From Neurospora tetrasperma FGSC 2508 (lineage: Eukaryota > Ascomycota > Sordariomycetes > Sordariales > Sordariaceae): a stretch of 64,000 nucleotides of DNA. The stretch spans positions 1,257,214-1,321,213 of the forward strand of contig NW_009799104.1 of NCBI RefSeq assembly GCF_000213175.1, written 5' to 3'. Below the pieces are notes generated by a model. That model did no database searches and had not been told where the DNA came from. It was given only the letters and a program-made list of their open reading frames with translations. Made by a program: the position numbers and the translations under genes. Within the stretch, counting starts at the first letter, position 1, and each line of letters begins with the position of its first letter. This document shows, in pieces, positions 9,585 to 20,373 of the stretch.

Positions 9585-10557
9585 TACCCTGGTGGTTAAT
9601 GAAGCAGCTTTGCCCGAAAATTCGTGTCTTTTTTTTAGAGAGAGTTGCCGCGGCAGCTTCGTGAGAGAGTCCTGAGGAAGATTTGATGTCCGTCGTTGGG
9701 ATAGCAGATTTGGCCCTGGAGGAACAACGTGTAGGAGCCTGTTTGGGCGCAGCCTTTTTCGCGGGAGTCTTGTTGATAGTTTTCGAGGTGTTGCTGGCTT
9801 TCTTATTATGGGAGATGTTGTCGAAATCGTCTAGGTCGCGCGGTTTGTCTTCATCGAAATGCGTCTTGTCGACGACTTTCGAGCAGTTGTCCGTTTTTGT
9901 TCGTGTAATTGAGGGAAGAAATTGAGTTCAGGGTCGCTGATGGAAATACTCGAATTTCTACCCTCGGGGATTGTGCACAGCTCTATTGTGTCCAGGTCTG
10001 TTGCGTTCAGGTTTATTGTGTCCTGCCGGTCAAAAGGAACCTACCTAGTGAATAAAATCCTGGTGAATAGGATCCTGGTGAATTGTGTCAAGGTTGCTTT
10101 CGTCCGATGTCTTTCTCTTGGCCGGACGTGTGCTGATAGTAGCGCTCATATTGTTCTTCTGCTCAGAATTGCCGTCGGCAGTCGTCTCATCGTCTGAACC
10201 TTTTCTCTTATCAGTCGCCTTGATGCTGGAGGCAGTTTCCATAGTGGATGCGGCAGCCTTGGTGATAGCTGGGAAACTGAACGCTTCCATCATCTACTCT
10301 TTCCCTTTTGCTATGGTGACTGTGATAATTTCGCCCAATATTTTCTGCCCAAAAAGCTTGTTCTGAGTGCTGTCGTGGTTGAATATCTTTCTTTTGCCAG
10401 TAGTCCTAATGGCATTCTCCGTGGCGAATGCAACCACGTGTGGTAAGGGAGGCGCGATCTGAGCTTTCTCGACGGCCCTTGATGGGGAAATCGGCCTTAG
10501 GCATGGTAGCAGACGACTCAGGGATTGGAAAAAGCAGAGGACAGAAAGGTCTGGCAT
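9585..10557 (-). pseudogene. Lys-rich coding-like tract with broken frames
   Basis: Read on the minus strand, this stretch shows coding composition in shifting phases. One part reads AFATENAIRTTGKRKIFNHD and reaches TAG at 10294-10296. The same frame continues with MMEAFSFPAITKAAASTMET and ends in DTIHQDPIHQDFIH. Further on, KTPAKKAAPKQAPTRCSSRA is in another phase. Phase changes fall at or next to A runs (about 9631-9638 and 9895-9900). Composition matches the flanking repeat protein, so the tract may be the upstream part of that gene, interrupted by real decay or by homopolymer sequencing error. No splice pattern I tried restores one frame. Confidence 0.4.
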
Positions 10558-11330
10558 AACTCCAGATACTTCGCTGCTTCAAAAGACTTGTTCCACGAAT
10601 TTTAAGCATCAATACACTGTCCAGCATCAGCATGTTCTTCTTCACGATCAAAGGAATCAAGGATAACATCCTCAATACCAGTGATAAGGTCGGCGTCATA
10701 TAGCAGGAGGCAGGTGTTTTCTTCATGTCGACGTGCGGCCGTTCATGCTGCACAGCATCATCTTCACTTTCACACACCAACATGAGGTTGTCTTCTTGAT
10801 CATCTTGCACAGCGTCCATGTCGTCAGCCCCGTTGCCAGTCCCGAACTTGGCGTCGGCGGGGTTCTCTCCATAGTAATCAATGTAGTTAACATTGTCGTC
10901 CTCATCCTGCTCTAAAAAAGAAGCCACGCTCACCTCGCAGCCTTCGGCGTTCTCTGCCTTATTCATCTCCATGTCGACATCTTCCATGTATCCGTTGTCG
11001 TCGACGTCAACCATGTCGTCATGCTCTCCAGAGTCGGCATCGACACGGACCTTCCTCGGTCTTCCACGTGGGCGCCGGGGCTCCGCAGGCTGCACACGGG
11101 CAGGCTGCATAGAAACAGGCTGCACAGGAGCACGAAGTTGAAAAGTCAGCGCAACATCAGGGTTGATTCTGTATCGGAATCGGCTGGTGGTTTTGGTCAT
11201 CCAGAGCAGCCATTCCTGGGGCACGCCTTGAGATTTGGAAAGAAGAAATAATTAGCAGCTGTTCACTGGGCTCACGACATGTCTTTAAAGACGTAGACAA
11301 AGGAAAGCTCGTTTACTTACTCAGTCTCAT
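10558..11330 (-). CDS. AT-hook acidic protein, possibly frame-broken
   Basis: Exon 1 is a ten-base exon (11330-11321, MRL plus one base) ending at a perfect GTAAGT donor. Exon 2 begins at 11226 after a 94-bp intron with a GCTAAT branch site. The protein reads VPQEWLLWMTKTTSRFRYRI, then an AT-hook (RRPRGRPRKVRVD), then a long acidic stretch (DMVDVDDNGYMEDVDMEMN). Near 10720, at an AAGAAAAC run, the better coding phase switches to one reading YDADLITGIEDVILDSFDRE and ending at TAA near 10610. The original phase stays open to 10406 but with poor codon use. AT-hooks bind the minor groove of AT-rich DNA, so a nuclear role is likely. The small first exon and the phase change keep confidence low. 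Confidence 0.45.
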
Positions 11331-11348
11331 AGAGTCAGCAGGGAAGTT

Positions 11349-11756
11349 CTAGTTCTCCGCTGTAACCGCCTCTGTGACCTCATCATGGATAATGCTCAGG
11401 ACCTCGGTGCGCTTGCGGTCGATCCAAGAGTAACCCTTGATCTGGAAGCGCCAGATTCCTGCGGCGGGAAGTCCGAAACCGTACATGTCCATGACCAGGT
11501 AGACTCTATCATCAGGTCTATAAGCTGGTGAAAGACCGAATCGATATCGTTCGACTTCGCGTTTGATAACGTGGATATCCTTTGTGGTTGTCACTGCGGT
11601 GACTTCAAGTTTTATGTCGTTGTCGTAGTGGGCAAAGGGTCTGGGCAGCAGGATCGCTATGGGTGGAAAGGGGCTGTCGATGAGAACTCGGTCAAGGAAG
11701 GGAATTGCAAGGTCGGCATCGGGAGGACTATTGTTCGGTTGGGGTCGGGTTGACAT
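11349..11756 (-). CDS. Orphan 135-residue protein
   Basis: A single frame from ATG at 11756 to TAG at 11349. It begins MSTRPQPNNSPPDADLAIPF and ends in a compact, aromatic-rich segment (YRPDDRVYLVMDMYGFGLPA, IWRFQIKGYSWID). Codon use is coding-like and the sequence looks folded rather than low-complexity. It sits 18 bp upstream of the AT-hook gene start on the same strand. The two could be parts of one locus, but I found no splice that removes the TAG in phase. No family recognised. Confidence 0.5.
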   Translation of the reverse strand: MSTRPQPNNSPPDADLAIPFLDRVLIDSPFPPIAILLPRPFAHYDNDIKLEVTAVTTTKDIHVIKREVERYRFGLSPAYRPDDRVYLVMDMYGFGLPAAGIWRFQIKGYSWIDRKRTEVLSIIHDEVTEAVTAEN

Positions 11757-13328
11757 GGTGAAAAGAGGTTGTTGATCTCAGCCATTAGTGGTGAATTCCA
11801 AGTGACAATATTTGTCGGAGACCGACGGTGTAAGAGGGAAAGATTGTGGTCGGGTTGACAAAGGGATACGTCTATTAAATATGTGCAGTTCGCGACATTT
11901 TGGCGACAGGTGAACACGACCTTGGAAGCCATGATTGGTAAACAGAGGCTCAGATTTACATATGAACAGGTGAAGGCATCCATAGTCCTATCATATGAAA
12001 CCTTGGAGCCAAGATGCCAGGTGAATAGAGGTTGAAATTCCAGGTTCTAGCTCAGGTCCTACTTCACTTCACCTAGACACCACGTGGCCGGGAATATTAT
12101 TTGTCTTGGGATCCATGGTCACCTTTAGAAGGGTCCAGACGAGTCATCCATTGGTTGCTATCGGTTGCTTCAAGGTTCCTTTCGCGGCTTTCCTTGTTCA
12201 AGGGCTTGTTTTTCAAGATCGAAAGGCAGCCACAAGACTTTGTCGGTGGAGTTGATCGCTAGGTAGATAGACCATCCATTAATATCGTCTGATTATGAAA
12301 AGAGTATTTTCAGTACTGGGCTTAGTCCATAAATAATTACAATTTCTGGAAGGCGACGATGGAGAGAAACAAACAGGACATACACATAGATTGTTGCCAA
12401 GTATGGAAACATACCAATAATATGGGTCTTCAAGGGAAAGGAAAGTGCTCTGGAAAGACACAACGACAGCGAGCCTCGAGAAATTATTGGACAATGTACC
12501 CCAATGAACAGAGAGCAGCGATCTGCTTACGTGGACTGCTAAAGGACCTTTCAACCCGTGAGTTCTTTCCGGCCAAGACCACTCTCTGGCACCTTCTGGA
12601 TGCTGATTGACATGATCGGGTTGATAGGCTGTGATTAAGCAACTCTGGCCAGCGTGGGGTGTGGTCGTTCTTGTGTTCTTCCATGTTTCGCTTGCAGTTG
12701 GTGGATCCGCCAAGTGCGATATGTACCTACGCAGCGCTTCAAGTTGTGTTGTGCTGCAAAATATTCGGGAGGAGGCTAACACATGGAGAAGAGAGCAACT
12801 GTGACACTCAGCGATATCATGGCTCAAAGAAATGTTGAAACCTGAACAATGACCTCTTACTCCAACTGCTCTCTTTTCAGGTCTGTTAAATGTGCTTTTG
12901 GTACGGTACATTACCTATCTAGCGACCCAATATTGTTTGGTTGTTGCTAAGACTCCAAACAGTTTATTGAAATGGTTGTATTATTTGGGAGATCCCAGCG
13001 GTTAATGTTTGGAGATACAGTCCCACCTTCCTTTCCATCCGGAGAAGATGACTGCAGTAAATTGGTTTGCAATTTGGAAATGCACGGGAACACGCGTTGC
13101 CCTGTTTCGGACGGGAGCTCCTGCCGTGGAGAGCTCGAGCACTCACTGCGTCAACATCCCGTCTTCCTGCAGGAAACACTCGGCCAGTTTTACTGTACCC
13201 CGCCCTCATCCATCTCGACTTGAGGCACTTTCTCTTTCACGGTAATATTGGCCGTTTACAACGCGCCGGACCTTTGCGTAACTCTGTTGTTCCCCTCGTC
13301 CCTTCTGATCTTGTCGTTTCTTCATCTC
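11757..13328. other. Intergenic region, no gene supported
   Basis: About 1.6 kb upstream of two divergent genes. A minus-strand open frame at 12279-12911 lacks codon bias and family motifs. A 16-base phrase (TGTCAACCCGACC plus context) recurs near 11747 and 11851. No RNA gene seen. Confidence 0.4.
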
Positions 13329-16300
13329 ATGATCATCCTCGCACGCGTCAATTTCAGACACTTGGGACACACTTGCCGTCTGGACTATGCGAATGAAGCC
13401 GCTGGAGAGGAACCAACACGGTGAGTCAAGATTTCTCATCCTCGCAGGACCATATCGGCCCGCTCTCAAAGGCACCTCTGAGCATTGAATCATGCCCAAC
13501 AACGACTAGTCAAGAATCGCCATCTTTGAACAACAAAGAGCAGATTGTTAGCTCTAGCTCTGGTTGCGAAAACCCTCAAGCCACGGCTGAAGCCCAAGAT
13601 CACGACTCGAAGCTTCAGGGATATGGTGGTCATGAGACTAAACTTGTCTCAGGGGAGGGCGACACTGAGAGACTACAAGCATGTTTGAAGCACCCCGAAA
13701 TATCTGATGATGCACAGCCTGCATCAGGGACACATTCAAAAGGGGTTGAGAACATAACTACCAAAACCACAGCAGCGTCTGGAAAACCCTTAGCAAAGCC
13801 ATCTTTACTACAATCCCAACCAGCTCCGGCGGCGTCTCCGCGACAAGACGGCTTGATGCTACATGGTATGCTAGAGACAAGGAACACCGCCTTCCCGTCT
13901 AGTAAGTCTGACGCTTCGGCTCCCTCTCGCAAATTGCTACCCGGGACTTCTACTCTTCAGGGTCAATTGGCGAAAGAAAATAACGTTGGGCTTCCCAGGC
14001 CAATCCTTAACAACACCAAGAAGACGAGTTTGCCGCCAAATGCTTCCAACTCTCCCACATCCCCTGATCGATTGTCATCCGCGGCGTCTGGGAAGGCACA
14101 TCAGCAGAAGAAGCCATCAAAACCTTCATCATCATCATTTGGCCCGCGCTACAAACAGGCATCTGGTTCGACCATTGCGAGCGTCTATTTCAAGGGTAAC
14201 GGCTCTTATTATACGCCTTTCAACTCGGAATCCCCGGGCGTAAGCAAGCATCCCTCCAAACGTGCAATGAACGGTACAGCGAGCACGGAATCTAAACTAC
14301 GCCCGTCGTCTGAAAAGGGCCACCTGGAATTATCATCCCAACTGTCTCAGCCCGTCCCTGGAGTTTCTGCTCTCACTTCCATGGACCCCCGTCAGAAAAG
14401 TCAGCAAGCTCACTCTGAGATTTACGGATCTACCAGCTCTTTGAACCAGCTCCACAAGAAATCGAAAGACCCCGATCCTTCGGAGGATACCCAAGAAACA
14501 TTACGGGATGACCGAGCTTCAGAAGACTCGGAACTGTCTGACGTCGAGAGTATTGATCCTCGGTCCTTCAGCTCCAATACCACCGCCAGTACCCTGGGTC
14601 GACTTCCTGGGCTCATTATCGTCGATAGTGACGATGACGATGACGATGATGACAACAACGACGACGACGCTCGGGTTACTTACGATGCTGAGAAGGACGA
14701 CGGTGGCCGGGAAAACGATGCTTATGCGGACCTTCCTGATAACAGTGTATCAGTTACGAATACATCTTGTCCTTATACTAAACATACCAAAGACTCGGCC
14801 CTTGATGATACTCCGTACAAAGTCTGCAAAGGTAATGCTTCTGTCAATGCCACTGAGGTTTCAGATGACGCCGGCTAACATGTGTAACAGATCAGTTCGG
14901 TAACATAACCAAGACAGAAGGTGCACTAATACCCATCGGCTATCAATTCTTTGATGGCGATTTTCCGTGGATATGTCCTGTCCGATCCTGCAGAACAGTG
15001 CACCCATCCATCAAGGCCCTGGGGAACCATTTTAGCGTGCGTCGTTACGTCTCCTGTACCTTCGCTGTTTCTTAGGTTACCAATCTACATGTAGAGACCT
15101 GCTGATGTGCTAACTTCCTGCCTCAACTCTCTAGCATGGACACAAAGGAGCTTGTTACAATGATAACCTGGATGGTACTTTGACATTCTTGGGTCAGTAT
15201 ACCAAAATGCTGAACAAGCAACCTCCAATCATTGTTAGCAAGAAAGCCATGAGTCTTGATGACTCGCCAATGCTCGAGCCGTCGCATACAGTAGCGAACC
15301 ATTACAAGTTCATTTCCGGGCTTCCTGGAGACAAGTTGAATGAGCACACGCAGAGGCGTCAGTCACAGAGCAATCAGCTTGTATCTGGCCAGGCTATTGT
15401 TGCCGTTCGAGATTCTCCCCTACCGAAACCCGAAAAGACCTTGACTATGGCCGATCCAGATCGTCCTTATAACATGTGGCCTAGTATGTTTTTCTTTTTT
15501 CCACCTTACTATCATTATAGGCCCGCAAAGGGGCAGCGCCACTAACTCTAGGGCTGTCATAGATGCGACAGGGAAGCTTGAGCAACTCTATGGTGGCCTG
15601 CTTCCATCTGGATGGACTCCGTACTATGAGTATCCGAAGCGCCAGTGGCTATGTCCAATCCGGTCATGCCAGTGCTTGACGAAAAGCCGGTATCAATTTG
15701 GCCGCCACTTCTTGGTCAGTACACGTCCACTCACCTAGTCGTGGACGGCTTTTGCTAACAAGGCTTTCAGACCCATCGTGGTTGTCACATGAATGACAAC
15801 CTTGATGGGACGTTTACCATACTCCGCAGCCCATCTCAAGCTCAGCTGGATGATAAGGATTATACCGACGCACCCTCAGCTGTCGTCTCACGCGAGCCAT
15901 TGGACATTGAACCTATCCAATCGCCAAAGATCAGAGTCAAAGATCCATCAGGTACCCAGCCTATTTGGTTCAGCCTCAGTTTGTATATGAAGTCAACCAC
16001 AAAAGGGCATGGGAAAGCTGTCAAAAATACCACACCCTATTCTGTCCCAACAAAGAATAAAATTGTACAACCAGGACTGAGGGAGACCCCATTGAAACTG
16101 GTCACAGAGGTTCACTCTGACGGGGAACTCATTATGGCCAGCAAGGATCGGAAATACACTTTTTGGTGGGGCAAGTCATCTTCGTGGTATATTCTGTCAC
16201 TGATTAGGAATTAACACGTTTTTTTTGTCGACAGATGCGGATCGGAACCTCAAGGAAACACGTGGTGCCTTGATCCCAGAAGGGTATGAGTTGGATAAGA

Positions 16301-17999
16301 CTTGGCCTGGCCGACCATGGATCTGCCCTATTCGCTCTTGTCGAGTAGTTTGCAAGAACACTTGGAGTTTAGGATCACATTTTGTAAGTTGACCATGGCT
16401 CATGTCTTTTTCATTACTTTAAGCAAGGCGCTTACACCGAACTTTACCAGACGAAAATGCATTCATCAGTTAGCCTAAACGATAACAAGGACGGCACGTT
16501 CTCCATTGTAGGCACGCACCAATATGGAGCACCTCGTGTGGTATCAAAGCGCCTCGTCAGTCTTCATAAGGATCCAGTCGTCGAAGCATGCCTTCCCGTT
16601 CTTAAGAAGGTGGAGATCGAAGAGGAGGAAAGAAAAAGAAGTCAAATGGAGAGTTCCACGCACAAATTCACCACAAAAAAACCTGCCACGAACTCAGAAG
16701 AACTCTGGAAGTACTTATGCAGCATGGTCGACCGCGATCTCACGAGGCCGAGTCATCCGAGCTTCAACCATCTTATGGCCCTCCCTCGAATTCGAGATTT
16801 AAACATCATCGACAAGAAACTGGACCCAAAGCAACTGAAACATTCAGCGCTAGGAGTGGCTTTGGTTATTCAAGTAACAGGAGTGGAAAGGCTGGTAAAA
16901 CAATGCACAGCATGCCGCCGCGGAGATGGTCCGTTCTACGAGTGTGTCAGCATATGCCCGGAACTTGCCCATGAGATAGCCGAGTCGAGTCCACAGTTGG
17001 TGACATCGCCCACCAATCGCTGGTGTTGTATGAACTGTGTACTCAATAAGTCGGCCACAATGTGCAGTCTCAAGGCTTCTATGCTGGAACGTTTGGAAGA
17101 CGGCAGAGTTAAAGAAAACATACAACAATGGATGATATCTCCACAACGACATGCAGCCATGGTCAAGCGGAAGCATGTTTTTGTGGACGATGAGGCGGAT
17201 AAGGATGTTGACCTCTATCGTCAAGATGCAACCAGCTTTAGCTATCGACGATCTGGGCGTCTAAGGTCACTAGCTGAAACCACGCCTTCCGAGTCACAGA
17301 AACGGCCGTTCGCTTCGACGGATATGGCGTCTGCAGCCTCTCAGGTCGTTTCAACTACACGGGAAGAAATTGCGAGCTCTCTGCGAGGCTCGAAACGAAT
17401 TCGTGGCACGCAAAACGCTCCTCGCCAAGATCCTACACCGAGCGCGATCCAAGAATCCCTGGAAGTAGAGGATTGGGAAAGGGAAGCAAAAGCTATTCCC
17501 AGAGAAAACGGTCCTTCCGACAGTAAGTGCTTTGACCAACCATCCCGTCCTTCTCTTGGTTCTCATGCTCCTCCATTTCTTCTTTTCTCTTATGAAGCTA
17601 CTAACCCCTTCTCGCCTCGAAGACCTCGCCCTCTCCTCCTCTTACAATCTACCCACCCACCAAAACTCCTCCACCTCCTCCATCCAAATCTGTGCCTCCT
17701 CATCTTTCTCTCTCCACATCATAAAAATCCCCGTGGGAGGCTCTCATGAACTCCCAGCCACATCAGACGTGTCTCCGTCATCATCTTCCCGAAAACAACA
17801 GCATGAAACTCGCATGTGCACCGTCATTGCTGGCAAGTTGCGAGTCAAGATAAAAACAGTGGAAGACGAGACAGAAGGTATGGAGTTCAATATTGGAGTG
17901 CATGGCTTGTTGAAGTTGGAAAAGGAGATGGAGTGTAAGTTTGAAAATTGGGGGTATAATGAGGCGGTTTTGCAGGTCGTTGGTGTTAGTGGGGAGTAG
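13329..17999 (+). CDS. Three-module C2H2-like / Cys-rich / cupin-like tail protein
   Basis: A nine-exon model of about 1352 residues: 13329-13420, 13510-14831, 14891-15036, 15135-15483, 15563-15714, 15771-16170, 16235-16383, 16451-17522, 17623-17999. All joins agree in phase. The 5' exon is the least certain. Residues 1-470 are disordered and Ser-rich with an acidic run. Three modules follow, each with a W[IL]CP[IV]RSC motif, 12 residues, an HF motif, a second His, and NDNxDGT. Spacing C-X4-C-X12-H-X3-4-H fits C2H2 zinc fingers. Next comes a Cys-rich domain (CTACRRGDGPFYECV ... WCCMNCVLN ... CSL) like the fungal domain of unknown function DUF3716. The last exon (RMCTVIAGKLRVKIK ... GVHGLLKLEKEMECKF) resembles a small cupin-like beta fold. 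A nuclear DNA- or chromatin-linked role is inferred. Confidence 0.75.
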
Positions 18000-18684
18000 A
18001 TGAGTTTTTGCTTGGAAGAGATTTGGAAAGAGACGGCTGGTTGACGGTGTTTGATTGAGTATGGTCATGGAAAGTCAAGCACTTGCGTTGGGTACATGAA
18101 TAACTTTTGATGGTCTTGAGTACTTGAAGATTTGAATTGGGTGTATGAGTCAACATGTTGAAAAAAGTCATGATGCCCGGTCATAGCGACCATGCTCAAT
18201 ATACCTACCGGATGGATTCGCACGCTTCGTTTGGGGCTTGCTTGGATGAGTTGACTACGACAAACATGAAGGGCTAGGGAAATGGGTAACACCAAGCTTA
18301 TTGGCGAGAACATGCATTAGGAAACAAGAAGTACTGTATTGAGTATTGGCTAGAAGTAGTCCTGTCAGTAGAACTGAGTGCTAAAATGTGATAGAAATAC
18401 ACGCAGGTAGTGTGTTGTGTCCTTGTAAGCGGAACCTCTATTTTTGCGAAGACCTGACTTTTGTCTTTTTTCCTTTCTTTCCGCCTTTTTCGCTCTTTTT
18501 TTTTTTTCTTTCTTTCTTTTTTTTTTTTTATCCTTGCGGCAACGACAGTAACCTTCCTAGTCTGGAGTCAAAAGGGGGTAAACTGTTTGCTGATGACTGG
18601 ACGATATATTGTCATTGAGTCAATCATACCTACGTTTGCTCTCAATTCCTGTTTTCCCACCCCCAAATCAATCCCCTTGGCGTA

Positions 18685-18709
18685 CTCCTCCTCCTCCTCC
18701 TCCTCCTCA
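18685..18709 (+). repeat. (CTC)n microsatellite
   Basis: Eight tandem CTC units in non-coding DNA. Confidence 0.85.
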
Positions 18710-19034
18710 TCTCCCCCATCCTCAACACAGCTACCCAACCCAACATCTCCCGCCCCCCCTGGTCCTCCAATTTGCCCCCGGGACTACCCCCTCTAGCAAA
18801 ACCACCGATTGCATTATTAACACCGTTTGCACCAATTTGTACAACGGAACGGGGGATATGAGACTCGTTTCTTCTATTTTTTTACTCGCCTCCCTCAGGG
18901 ACCATAAGAACATCTGAAAAATGAGTAGTTGAGCAGTAGTAGAAACAGCAGGCGGAGGGAATGGTGAGGATAGAGGGGGCAGCATGACCTAACTGAAGTA
19001 CGCCGTATTGTCAAGTTTGCAGTTCCCATATGTG

Positions 19035-19384
19035 TACCGTAGAGGTATGGACTCGAACCGTTGATATTTACCTTTAGGTTTCTTGGAAATCAGGCATAAT
19101 CACTAAGCATACTGCAACATTCATGTCCACCAGAATTTGCATGGGAATGGGTGGTTCTGGATGTCATCATCATCCAACACCTTTGAAAAGAAAGGTAGGT
19201 GGGAAAAGGCAGGAGGGCATTAGAAATATTGGATTTACAGTGCTTCGGGCAGGGTAGCCACACGACTCCCCCACTTAGGTATTTTGGTGAGCATGAAATG
19301 CACATATTCGGGCAGTTTGCTTACAGATTATGCCTGATTTCCAGGGAACCTAACTAGGTATCAACGGCTCGAGTCTATACGGTA
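19035..19384. repeat. 350-bp imperfect inverted repeat, MITE-like
   Basis: The left arm (19035-19114) and the right arm (19312-19384) are inverted copies. The best block is TGGAAATCAGGCATAATC (19084-19101), matched perfectly in reverse at 19326-19343. Flanking blocks also match with small differences (ACTCGAACCGTTGATA against ACTCGAGCCGTTGATA, and TAGGTTTCT against TAGGTTCCC). The arms enclose about 197 bp with no coding frame. This could be a MITE-like non-autonomous DNA transposon or a folded-back repeat. I could not define a clean target-site duplication, so the family is open. Confidence 0.55.
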
Positions 19385-20373
19385 GGGGGATTGGGTGGTC
19401 AAGCAGGTTCGTTGTATGGTGAGCGGGACCTAGGTAGTGCAGGTGGCGGAGATGGTGCAGGCTGGGTTGGTGACAGTTTTGGAGAAGGAGGTGTCTACCT
19501 AGGAGGGATTGCTTGAGAACTGACCTAAGTTTAGGACATTCAGGTGCGTACCTACCTTGGTTTGTGTTGGTGACTATTCCTGGACTGATGATCACTGCGG
19601 TGCTTGCTCGATGGATTACGCATGATTTGTAAGTGGATGTTATGATCGTGGCGGTGAGGTAGATAGAGTAGGATGGAGGTAATTATGTATGGTCTGAAAG
19701 TACGTTCAGTTGCTAATGGTCAGGGTGGTCTTGGTACAGCGGAATACAAATTAGGAGGTTCCAAGATTTGGGGTGGTGGTGGTCTTTCTAAATGGTGAGT
19801 GGTTTCTGTTTCCATGCTCGCGCACTGGCACATCCCAGCAAGTCAGTAATGTGAGTGGCGGAATGAAGGATTGAGCAAGTTGTATGCTCGATTTGGACTT
19901 GGTATTGTGACTGGTCTTTTCTATGTTCTCTTATGCTTCAAGACTTCCGGATGTTGCTGCTTTTTCATGGCAGAACCCGCAGATGGTTGGGGTGCAGCTG
20001 AGATGTACCTATGCAATTGGCAGGAGAACGAGCAGCATGCAAGGAAAGAGCAAGGAACGAGGAAGCCGCCTCGCCAGGAATTGAAGCTCGGCGTTCCAAC
20101 AGAGCTTCCATTGCTCCCCCTTTGCTCTAAAGGAAACAGTGCCTCCTGCTCCATCTCCAGCTACAGTATCTCTACACTTGCAAACAAGAAAAGCCACCGT
20201 TTAAACACCATCTCCCCAAAATCTTTTCTTTTTGCTTTGCCCCCCTTCACACCATTACTTGACTCTCTCAAAACCAGGACCATCAGTCACATTACTTCTT
20301 GTATTGTCTCCAATATCTCTTGCTAATCATACTCGCTTACTCATATCACGAAAGTGCCTATCTAATCATAGTC

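Larger units (their letters stand above)
18000..20373. other. Gene-poor region with inverted repeat
   Basis: About 2.4 kb without a supportable gene. It contains T-rich and CTC microsatellites (18495-18530, 18685-18709), repeated TACCTA/TAGGTA motifs and the inverted repeat described separately. Open frames are short and unbiased. Confidence 0.45.

Noticed and set aside
12279-12911. 210-codon minus-strand open frame
   Set aside because: No codon bias, no motif, no splice-consistent neighbours and a non-ATG start. Chance frame.
13421-13447. 27-nt intron GTGAGT...CTCGCAG at the start of the zinc-finger-module gene
   Set aside because: Too short to splice. A 90-bp intron ending at 13509 fits donor, length and phase.
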